Origin: CAZOVK01 sp964583165
GTDB lineage: Bacteria; Bacillota; Clostridia; Lachnospirales; WRAX01
Direction: 5' to 3'
Assembly (NCBI GenBank): GCA_964583165.1
Contig: CAZOVK010000043.1
Span: 1 to 20,638, forward strand
Length of the DNA stretch: 20,638 bases
Part shown: piece after piece, positions 1 to 5,715 of the stretch
Numbering within the stretch: the first letter of the stretch is position 1
How the letters are laid out: the number at the start of each line of letters is the position of its first letter
Translations under genes and position numbers: made by a program
Notes under the pieces: model-generated
What the model saw: only the letters and a program-made list of their open reading frames with translations
The model's database searches: none
What the model was told of the DNA's origin: nothing

Positions 1-16
1 TCATTGGTCGATTTTG

Positions 17-25
17 TGATACAAT
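17..25 (+). promoter_or_regulatory. Possible extended -10 element upstream of the M42 peptidase gene
   Basis: TGATACAAT fits the extended -10 pattern TGnTATAAT with one mismatch. A matching -35 would fall at the edge of or outside the window, so it cannot be judged. The ribosome binding site GGGGGTG (44-50) lies five bases before the ATG at 56. Confidence 0.35.
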
Positions 26-55
26 GTGGTATAGATACTTTCTGGGGGTGTTTTT

Positions 56-1087
56 ATGAATGTAGATAAGGAATATGCACTGGACGTTCTCAAACAGATT
101 TTGGCCATTGACAGCCCGACGGGTTTTACGCACACGCTGGCCGACAAGGTTGTTGAACTCGCGCAACAGATGGGCTATAAGGCAGAAAAAGAAAACCACG
201 GCAATATAGTAATACATATTGATGGTCACAGCTCCGCGCAGACGGTTGGCGCTTGCGCACACGGCGACACGCTCGGGCTTATGGTCAGAAGCATTAAGTC
301 GAACGGTATGTTGGCCGTTAAGGTTCTTGGCGGTCCCATTGTTGCGACTCTTGACGGCGAGTATTGCAAGATTTACACACGTGATGGGCGCGTTTATACA
401 GGTACGATTCTTTGTACAAGCCCTGCCGTTCACGTCCATAAAGATGCGAGGACGAAACCACGCGAAGAAGAAAACATGGAAATCCGCCTTGACTTGCCCG
501 TTCACAGTAAGGAAGACGTTTTAGGTTATGGCATCAACACGGGCGATTTCATCTGCTATGACCCAAAAACGGTCATTACAGAAAACGGCTTCATCAAATC
601 ACGCTTCCTTGACGACAAGTTATCCGTTGCCATTCTGTTTGGCGCGCTCAAACACTTCTATGACACGGGCGAGAAACCGCGCTTTAACACAAAGTTCATT
701 GTCACCATAGCCGAAGAAGTGGGCTGGGGCATGGCGCATCTTCCGTGCCGCATGGATGAGCTGATTGGCGTTGACATGGGCTGTATCGGTGAAGACCTTA
801 ACTGCACTGAATATGACGTGAGCATTTGCGCGGCAGATTCGGGCGGGGCGTATGACTATGAGCTGACGACGCGCCTCATTAACCTCGCCAAAGAAAACAA
901 TCTGAAATACGCCGTTGACATCTACCCCTATTATGGCAGTGACGTGGGCATAGCCAGACGCGCGGGGCATGACGTGCGCGGGGCGCTGATTGGCGCGGGC
1001 GTTCACGCAAGCCACGGCATGGAGAGAAGCACGGTTGAGGGTATGGAGAACACGGTGAAGCTATTGGTTGCGTATTTGACGAAATAA
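56..1087 (+). CDS. M42 family metallopeptidase (NAGGN-associated-like subgroup)
   Basis: A 343-residue cytosolic metallo-aminopeptidase-like protein of the M42 fold, close to the family's usual length. Candidate metal ligands are visible: H69 and D71 in AHGDTLG, D186/D187 in SRFLDDK, the E220-E221 pair in IAEEVG, D240 in GVDMG and a C-terminal His in VHASHGMER. The usual HxDE motif reads HGDT. That feature, the DSGGAYDYEL segment and the ASHGMER ending resemble, from memory, the M42 subgroup found with N-acetylglutaminylglutamine amide (NAGGN) osmoprotectant genes. No NAGGN synthesis gene is seen here, so a general peptidase role is the safer reading. The ATG at 56 is supported by GGGGGTG five bases upstream. 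It is the only plus-strand gene, stands alone, and converges on the RhuM gene across a hairpin. Its substrate cannot be told from the sequence. Confidence 0.9.
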   Translation: MNVDKEYALDVLKQILAIDSPTGFTHTLADKVVELAQQMGYKAEKENHGNIVIHIDGHSSAQTVGACAHGDTLGLMVRSIKSNGMLAVKVLGGPIVATLDGEYCKIYTRDGRVYTGTILCTSPAVHVHKDARTKPREEENMEIRLDLPVHSKEDVLGYGINTGDFICYDPKTVITENGFIKSRFLDDKLSVAILFGALKHFYDTGEKPRFNTKFIVTIAEEVGWGMAHLPCRMDELIGVDMGCIGEDLNCTEYDVSICAADSGGAYDYELTTRLINLAKENNLKYAVDIYPYYGSDVGIARRAGHDVRGALIGAGVHASHGMERSTVEGMENTVKLLVAYLTK

Positions 1088-1101
1088 CTTAAAGTGACTA
1101 G

Positions 1102-1123
1102 AAGGGCGCAACAGTGCGCCCTT
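1102..1123. terminator. Shared hairpin between convergent M42 and RhuM genes
   Basis: A perfect 9-base-pair stem (AAGGGCGCA / TGCGCCCTT) with a four-base ACAG loop lies between two genes that end toward each other (stops at 1087 and 1145). The tail is GCTTTAT on the plus strand and CTAGTCACTTTAA on the minus strand. Neither is a long T tract, so it is probably a modest bidirectional terminator. Confidence 0.65.
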
Positions 1124-1144
1124 GCTTTATACCCTTCGCAAATT

Positions 1145-2140
1145 CTAGTCGTCCGCATCTCTCTGTGTCAATTGTTTTACGGCACGGTCGAAATCGCTTT
1201 CCATTTGCCTCATTTCGTTTGCGCGGTAGATTTCTAACTCCTTTTCAGCTTTTTCTATGGCCTGTTTGTGCGAAACACGCCCCTTGCCCATAAGCACTTC
1301 ACGCCTATTACTAGAAAGCTGACGGTCAAGCTCTTCAATCCACTGCGCCATTGTCATTGGGTGTTCTTCAAGAGCCTGCAACTCAGCAAAATCAAGAAAT
1401 TGCGACACTAGAAGGTTAAGTACAGTTAATTCCCGCTCTGTCAGGTAGTTTTTGGCTATGCCGACATCACTCTTTGTTATGTAATCACCCGTGAAATTCG
1501 TCATACCAACCATGGGCTTTTCGCTGTCAACACGTTCGAATATGACCTCAGCCGCAGTATGCTTATGCGCGGCATAATGCAACTTGTTTTGAACAGTGGC
1601 GAAAAAATCACGGCTAATCTTTGCCTTTGGGTCATAGTCAATAGCTGTTGCATAAATATCCGTAACCTGCTGATAGAGGTTGCGCTCACTGCTACGAATA
1701 TCACGTATTCGTTGAAGCAATTCGCGGAAATATCGCCCACCGCCGTTTTTAAGTCTTTCGTCATCCAGCATAAAACCCTTACGGATATACTCATTGAGCC
1801 GCTTCGTAGCCCATTGGCGGAATCCGGTGCCTCGCATGGACTTTACACGATAGCCCACAGAAATAATCACGTCAAGATTGTAGTGTTCTATCTGCCTTTC
1901 AACCTGACGCGAACCCTCTCTTTGAACTGTTGCAAATTTTGCAACAGTTGAAAACTCTTCTAGTTCGTTCTCCTCGTAAATGTTGCTTATATGCCGAGAA
2001 ATTGTTGACTTATCGCGCTCAAACAACTCGGCCATTTGGTCGAGCGACAACCAAACGGTTTCCTCGTCAAATCGCGCATCAACCGACACCTTACCGTCTG
2101 CAGATGTGTAAATTATCATCTGCTCCTTCCTGTCCTTCAT
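1145..2140 (-). CDS. RhuM family protein (virulence RhuM / Fic-DOC-associated type)
   Basis: A 331-residue protein recognisable as RhuM family from the N-terminal segment with VWLSLDQMAELF and DKSTISRHI (helix-turn-helix-like, about residues 20-50). Other family marks are YNLDVIISVGYRVKS, GTGFRQWATKRL and the C-terminal KLHYAAHKHTAAEVI region, followed by a charged helical tail. The frame opens further upstream, but the ATG at 2140 is preferred. It has AGGAGGG seven bases before, and a good promoter at 2172-2200 would lie inside any longer version. RhuM proteins are common on islands and mobile DNA in many bacteria, and their biochemical role is unsettled. No Fic active-site motif (HxFxxGNGR) is present. 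The gene sits alone with its own promoter between two hairpins, which suggests an accessory cassette; no integrase or repeat borders are seen. Confidence 0.85.
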   Translation of the reverse strand: MKDRKEQMIIYTSADGKVSVDARFDEETVWLSLDQMAELFERDKSTISRHISNIYEENELEEFSTVAKFATVQREGSRQVERQIEHYNLDVIISVGYRVKSMRGTGFRQWATKRLNEYIRKGFMLDDERLKNGGGRYFRELLQRIRDIRSSERNLYQQVTDIYATAIDYDPKAKISRDFFATVQNKLHYAAHKHTAAEVIFERVDSEKPMVGMTNFTGDYITKSDVGIAKNYLTERELTVLNLLVSQFLDFAELQALEEHPMTMAQWIEELDRQLSSNRREVLMGKGRVSHKQAIEKAEKELEIYRANEMRQMESDFDRAVKQLTQRDADD

Positions 2141-2146
2141 AGCGCG

Positions 2147-2153
2147 CCCTCCT
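2147..2153 (-). promoter_or_regulatory. Ribosome binding site fixing the RhuM start
   Basis: On the minus strand AGGAGGG lies seven bases before the ATG at 2140. It is one of the best Shine-Dalgarno matches in the window and selects this start over the open frame that runs to 2212. Confidence 0.8.
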
Positions 2154-2171
2154 CTTGTTTGCCACTGTACA

Positions 2172-2200
2172 ATCATAACACGCACTTTTATACAATTCAA
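2172..2200 (-). promoter_or_regulatory. Sigma-A-type promoter of the RhuM gene
   Basis: On the minus strand a -35 TTGAAT (2200-2195) and a -10 TATGAT (2177-2172) are separated by exactly 17 bases. The leader to the ATG at 2140 would be about 25 bases. The gene is therefore probably transcribed on its own rather than only by read-through from the ABC transporter genes. Confidence 0.65.
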
Positions 2201-2209
2201 TACAGAATA

Positions 2210-2236
2210 CAATAAAACAGGGCGGCAACGCCACCC
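2210..2236 (-). terminator. Terminator-like hairpin after the ABC permease gene
   Basis: On the minus strand GGGTGGC / GCCGCCC form a 7-position stem with one mismatch and a three-base loop (2236-2220). The T-rich tail TGTTTTATTG follows. It lies 17 bases past the permease stop and just upstream of the RhuM promoter, so it would separate the two transcription units. Confidence 0.55.
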
Positions 2237-2253
2237 CTATATACTTTTTTATG

Positions 2254-3042
2254 TCAATTCCACTGATTAAACTTCTTCTCCAACACCACAACACCATTAT
2301 ACATAAGCGCCGCCAAGATACAAAGCAAAATAATACTAAGCATAACCCAGTCCATCTTGAAAATCTGGCTACCATAAACTATAAGATAACCCAACCCACG
2401 CTTCGCCACAAGGAACTCGCCAACAATTACACCCACAAAACTAAGCCCGACATTGATTTTGATTGCCGCAATGAACGACGGCACACTCGCAGGCAGGACG
2501 ACTTTTGTCAGGGCTTGGCTTTTCGTGCCGCCGAGGGTTTGTATGAGTTTGAGTTTTTCCTTGTCAACCTGCGTGAAGCCTGTCAACACCGTGATGATTG
2601 TAACGATTATGCTTGTCATAACCGCGGTAACAATTATGGATTTCGTATTATTACCCATCCAGACAATTATTATGGGCGCTAGGGCGGTCTTGGGTAATGA
2701 GTTGAGAACTACAAGGTACGGGTTAGCGACACGTTCCGCGAAAGCGTTCCACCAGAGGAAAATCGCGATTAGTGTACCGAATACCGTACTGAGAACGAAG
2801 CCTAGCGCCGTTTCGTAGAGCGTTACGCCGAGATGAATGAAGATACTGCCATCCGCGCTCATGGCAAATAAGGCTTTGGCTATGCGGCTTGGTTGGCTGA
2901 ATATGAACGGGTCAACCCATTTGAGCGTCGCCGCGACTTCCCAGAGCATGAGAAAGCCCGCGAGAATCAAAAGCTGGCTAATCAGCACGAGTGCGCGTCT
3001 GCGTTTTATCGCCTTGAGGAATTCATAATGCTCGTTTGACAT
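2254..3042 (-). CDS. ABC transporter permease, SsuC/TauC type
   Basis: A 262-residue inner-membrane subunit of the binding-protein-dependent importer family that takes up sulfonates, taurine, nitrate or thiamine-precursor-type substrates. Hydrophobic spans lie near residues 18-37, 80-97, 105-130, 135-155, 190-212 and 233-253. The segment NSLPKTALAPIIIVWMG (114-130) is typical of SsuC/TauC/ThiX permeases. The cytoplasmic coupling loop (about 160-190, with LGGTKSQAL) is where the ATPase docks. The ATG is supported by GGGGGG seven bases upstream. It follows the ATPase gene by 18 bases and is surely its partner. The substrate cannot be assigned, because no substrate-binding protein gene is nearby and no TPP riboswitch is seen upstream. 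Confidence 0.9.
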   Translation of the reverse strand: MSNEHYEFLKAIKRRRALVLISQLLILAGFLMLWEVAATLKWVDPFIFSQPSRIAKALFAMSADGSIFIHLGVTLYETALGFVLSTVFGTLIAIFLWWNAFAERVANPYLVVLNSLPKTALAPIIIVWMGNNTKSIIVTAVMTSIIVTIITVLTGFTQVDKEKLKLIQTLGGTKSQALTKVVLPASVPSFIAAIKINVGLSFVGVIVGEFLVAKRGLGYLIVYGSQIFKMDWVMLSIILLCILAALMYNGVVVLEKKFNQWN

Positions 3043-3060
3043 TGTTTAGCCCCCCTTCGC

Positions 3061-3834
3061 CTAAATGTTGCCCATTATATCGAGTTGTTTCCAGATTGCA
3101 TTGAAATAGTCCTTAAACTCCTTAGTGTCGCGGGTTTTCATCGCCGAACGGTGTTCAGAGTCGAAGCTTATGGGCGTTTCAAACTTGACGACAGAGGGGC
3201 GGCGCGACAGAACGATTACGCGGTCAGACAGCGAAACGGCCTCTGATATGTCATGCGTAACGAGTATAGCCGTCTTGTTCTCTTGCCGTATAATCGAGCC
3301 GATTTCGTCAGCCACATATAGCCGTGTCTGATAATCCAGCGCCGAGAACGGTTCGTCAAGCAAGAGCAAATCAGGTTTTAACGCAAGAACGCGGATAAGT
3401 GCCGCGCGTTGGCGCATACCGCCAGACAGAGCCGACGGGCGTTTATACTTGAAATCGCCAAGACCGTATTTATCGAGTAACATATCTACATAGTCTATGT
3501 TTTCGGGCGTCATGCGTTTTTGTATCTCAAGCCCTAAAAGCGCATTGTTCAGAATGTTGCGCCACTCCAACAATTGGTCACGCTGTAACATGTAACCCAG
3601 CGCGGGGTTCGGCTTGTCAACACACTCACCCTGAACCCAAACAGAGCCCGACGACGGCTTGATAAGCCCGCATATTATTGACAACAGCGTGCTCTTGCCA
3701 CAACCGGACGGCCCCACTATACTGACAAACTCCCCCGGCTCAACACTGAAACTCACATCATGTATCGCTGCGGTTTCGCCGCTCTCTTCCTGATAATTCA
3801 TCTTAATGTGTTTAAGCTCCACAGCCGCGGACAT
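3061..3834 (-). CDS. ABC transporter ATP-binding protein, SsuB/TauB type
   Basis: A 257-residue ATPase subunit that powers the neighbouring permease. Walker A is GPSGCGKST (41-49), the Q-loop region is YMLQRDQLLEW (81-91), the signature is LSGGMRQR (136-143), Walker B is LLLLDEP (156-162), and the switch histidine is in LVTHDISEA. The WRN after the Q-loop and the order of motifs match the nitrate/sulfonate/taurine ATPase family. The ATG at 3834 has GGGGGT about seven bases upstream. It is the first gene of a two-gene unit transcribed from the promoter at 3883-3911. Confidence 0.92.
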   Translation of the reverse strand: MSAAVELKHIKMNYQEESGETAAIHDVSFSVEPGEFVSIVGPSGCGKSTLLSIICGLIKPSSGSVWVQGECVDKPNPALGYMLQRDQLLEWRNILNNALLGLEIQKRMTPENIDYVDMLLDKYGLGDFKYKRPSALSGGMRQRAALIRVLALKPDLLLLDEPFSALDYQTRLYVADEIGSIIRQENKTAILVTHDISEAVSLSDRVIVLSRRPSVVKFETPISFDSEHRSAMKTRDTKEFKDYFNAIWKQLDIMGNI

Positions 3835-3882
3835 GCAAATACCCCCATTGGCGCGGGTTTACCCCGCCCGTGTCTATACAGT

Positions 3883-3911
3883 ATTATATTAGAGAGGGCA
3901 AAAAGTGTTAG
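3883..3911 (-). promoter_or_regulatory. Promoter of the ABC transporter unit
   Basis: On the minus strand a perfect TATAAT (3888-3883) follows a 17-base spacer and a -35 CTAACA (3911-3906, 4 of 6 matches). The leader is only about 40 bases. It contains a small GCGGG / CCCGC hairpin (3853-3867) and leaves no room for a riboswitch. Confidence 0.7.
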
Positions 3912-3956
3912 CGTTACTTATGGACATAAAACGCATTCAAACTTCCTAAAACCCAT

Positions 3957-3982
3957 AAAAAAAGGGCGCAGAATATGCGCCC
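3957..3982 (-). terminator. Intrinsic terminator of glyQS
   Basis: On the minus strand GGGCGCA / TGCGCCC form a 7-base-pair stem around a five-base loop (3982-3964). Seven T residues follow directly (3963-3957). It begins 12 bases after the glyQS stop. It is the clearest rho-independent terminator in the window. Confidence 0.9.
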
Positions 3983-3993
3983 CTACAGGTAAC

Positions 3994-5403
3994 TTAATAT
4001 TTCAATTTTGCCGCCAAAACAGCTATCAGTTCGTCAATCTTCACACGCGTCTGCTCCATACTGTCCCGTTCGCGTATTGTCACACAACCGTCGTTCTCGC
4101 TCTCAAAGTCGTATGTCACACAGAACGGCGTACCGATTTCGTCATAGCGACGGTAACGCTTGCCGATTGAGCCGGCTTCGTCATAGTCAGTCACAAACTC
4201 TTTAGCCAGTTCGGCGAAGAGTTTCTGCGCGGGTTCTGCCAGTTTCTTTGACAGCGGCAGAATCGCTACCTTAATCGGCGCAAGCGCGGGATGCAGGCGT
4301 AATACCGTGCGTATGTCCGGTTTGCCCTTTTCGTCAACGCCCACGGTTTCCTCGTCATATGCGTCACAAAGGAATGCTAAAGTCACACGGTCAGCGCCGA
4401 GTGAGGGCTCAATGACATACGGCACGTACTTCTTGCCCGTTTCCGCGTCGCGGTATTCCATATCTTCACCAGAGAACATCTGATGCTTGCCGAGGTCGAA
4501 GTCGGTTCTGTCAGCTATGCCCCATAACTCGCCCCAACCGAATGGGAAGAGGTATTCAAAGTCACTTGTAGCCTTTGAATAGTGAGATAATTCCTCGGGC
4601 GCATGGTCACGAATGCGAAGATGTTCCGCGCTCATGCCCAAACCTAACAACCATTTTTCGCAAAATTCCCGCCAGTAGCCGAACCACTCAAGGTCAGTGC
4701 CCGGTTCACAGAAAAATTCGAGCTCCATTTGCTCAAACTCGCGCGTGCGGAAGGTGAAGTTTGACGGTGTTATCTCATTTCTGAAACTTTTACCGATTTG
4801 GGCAATACCAAACGGCACTTTTTTGCGGGTAGTGCGTTGAACATTCTTGAAGTTCACGAAAATACCTTGCGCGGTTTCGGGGCGCAAATAGACCGCCGCC
4901 TTGCTGTCCTCCGTTACACCCGCAAATGTCTTGAACATGAGGTTGAAATAGCGTATATCCGTAAAGTTGCGTTTACCACATGTCGGGCATGGTACATTGT
5001 GTGCGTCGATGAAGGCTTTGAGTTCTACGTCACTCATGCCCTCGATATGCGCCTCGATTTCATGCTCCGCGCAATAATCTTCAACAATTTTGTCCGCGCG
5101 GAAACGCTCCTTACACTCGCGGCAGTCCATGAGTGGGTCGGAGAAACCGCCTACGTGACCGCTGGCTTCCCAGACGCGAGGGTTCATAAGTATCGCGCAA
5201 TCAACGCCCACATTATAAACGCTCTCCTGCACGAATTTCTTCCACCATGCGCGCTTTACGTTATTTTTCAGCTCAACGCCGAGCGGGCCATAATCCCAAG
5301 TGTTCGCAAAACCGCCATAAATTTCTGAACCTGGAAATATAAAACCGCGGCTTTTGGCAAGCGCCGTGATTTTCTCCATATGTGTCATCGGTGTCCTGTC
5401 CAT
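3994..5403 (-). CDS. glyQS: Glycine--tRNA ligase (single-chain, class II)
   Basis: A 469-residue enzyme that charges tRNA-Gly with glycine using ATP; family members act as homodimers in the cytosol. It belongs to the alpha-2 (eukaryote-like) glycyl-tRNA synthetases, not the two-gene GlyQ+GlyS form. Visible features: a zinc-binding insertion with C94/C97 and C139/C142, class II motif 2 around FRNEITP (207-213), motif 3 GADRV (336-340), and a C-terminal anticodon-binding domain from about residue 370. The frame extends to 5457, but the ATG at 5403 is chosen because AAGGAAG lies upstream at good spacing and the protein then begins in the usual way shortly before the MEKITALAKSRGF segment. It is preceded by a 312-base gene-free stretch and followed by a strong terminator. 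Confidence 0.96.
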   Translation of the reverse strand: MDRTPMTHMEKITALAKSRGFIFPGSEIYGGFANTWDYGPLGVELKNNVKRAWWKKFVQESVYNVGVDCAILMNPRVWEASGHVGGFSDPLMDCRECKERFRADKIVEDYCAEHEIEAHIEGMSDVELKAFIDAHNVPCPTCGKRNFTDIRYFNLMFKTFAGVTEDSKAAVYLRPETAQGIFVNFKNVQRTTRKKVPFGIAQIGKSFRNEITPSNFTFRTREFEQMELEFFCEPGTDLEWFGYWREFCEKWLLGLGMSAEHLRIRDHAPEELSHYSKATSDFEYLFPFGWGELWGIADRTDFDLGKHQMFSGEDMEYRDAETGKKYVPYVIEPSLGADRVTLAFLCDAYDEETVGVDEKGKPDIRTVLRLHPALAPIKVAILPLSKKLAEPAQKLFAELAKEFVTDYDEAGSIGKRYRRYDEIGTPFCVTYDFESENDGCVTIRERDSMEQTRVKIDELIAVLAAKLKY

Positions 5404-5448
5404 TGTATCTTCCTTTTCTATATGTCGTAAGGTTAAATTACCGTTAAC

Positions 5449-5469
5449 GGAACGCATAAATGCGTTTCC
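5449..5469. repeat. Hairpin upstream of glyQS, related to the terminator hairpins
   Basis: AACGCAT / ATGCGTT form a perfect 7-base-pair stem around two bases, extended by GG / CC with one bulged base. On the minus strand it reads GTAGGAAACGCATTTATGCG, resembling the glyQS terminator region GTAGGGGCGCATATTCTGCG. No T tract follows, so it is not a standard terminator. It lies 46 bases before the glyQS ATG. Confidence 0.5.
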
Positions 5470-5584
5470 TACTGCTGGGGTGAAGCCTAAAGGATGCCGT
5501 GTTCAAGTACGTGCCTACACGTGAAGCCACGCCCCCTATACCATTCTTCGCATAACAACCCATCGAGAACGGCACGAATGTGCC

Positions 5585-5643
5585 CGCGTTTTGCGATTGC
5601 ACTCCGTGGGTGTTCTTCCCATGGAGTGTATGAGCGAAACGCG
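5585..5643. repeat. Long imperfect inverted repeat (26-base arms)
   Basis: Arms 5585-5610 and 5618-5643 pair in a single register. There are 10 base pairs at the base (CGCGTTTTGC with GCGAAACGCG, one G-T), a symmetric three-base internal loop, then 13 more pairs including CACTCCGTGGG with CCCATGGAGTG (two G-T pairs in all). The apical loop is seven bases. Two wobble pairs and a symmetric internal loop are more typical of a folded RNA than of a protein-binding DNA palindrome. Confidence 0.6.
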
Positions 5644-5647
5644 CCCC

Positions 5648-5677
5648 CCGCGCCGTTGCCGCTAGGCAACGGCGCGG
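5648..5677. repeat. Perfect 13-base-pair GC-rich hairpin downstream of glmM
   Basis: CCGCGCCGTTGCC (5648-5660) and GGCAACGGCGCGG (5665-5677) are exact reverse complements around a four-base loop. The hairpin lies 39 bases past the glmM stop. On neither strand is it followed by a T tract. It could stabilise the 3' end of the glmM message or slow RNA polymerase, but it is not a canonical intrinsic terminator. Confidence 0.65.
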
Positions 5678-5715
5678 CGAGTAGCCATTAGCCCTAAGCT
5701 TTCAGAAACCCAACT

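Larger units (their letters stand above)
5470..5715 (-). ncRNA. Gene-free, strongly structured stretch; possible non-coding RNA or 3'/5' leader
   Basis: No convincing gene is present between glyQS and glmM. A 60-codon open frame on the minus strand (5669-5487) has no homology that I recognise. It also begins inside the base-paired stems, so I do not call it. The stretch holds two large hairpins (5648-5677 and 5585-5643) and shorter stems such as GGCAC / GTGCC (5572-5585) and ACGTG / CACGT (5509-5522). Both neighbours are transcribed leftward, so any RNA is probably on the minus strand, as a separate small RNA, a glmM 3' end or a glyQS leader. I find no T-box sequence for glycine control and no 6S, SRP, tmRNA or RNase P signature that I can recognise. 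No good promoter or T tract marks its ends, hence the low confidence. Confidence 0.3.

Noticed and set aside
620..1015. Antisense open frames opposite the M42, glyQS, cdaA and other genes
   Set aside because: They lie within well-supported genes, carry no recognisable domains and lack ribosome binding sites.
3835..3911. TPP or other riboswitch ahead of the ABC transporter genes
   Set aside because: The leader after the promoter is only about 40 bases and lacks the CTGAGA-type thi-box.
5514..5524. Second parS site at TACACGTGAAG
   Set aside because: It contains CACGTG, but the flanks match the consensus poorly, particularly on the left. Other CACGTG occurrences (for example near 6498, 19187 and 19312) also lack the flanking palindrome.
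5487..5669. 60-codon open frame on the minus strand between glmM and glyQS
   Set aside because: It starts within the base-paired hairpins, has an odd composition (Arg, Gly, Trp), and matches no family I know. The stretch looks structured rather than coding.
5404..5715. T-box riboswitch controlling glyQS
   Set aside because: The length would fit, but I find no conserved T-box sequence of the AGGGTGGNACCGCG type and no terminator with a T tract before the glyQS start.
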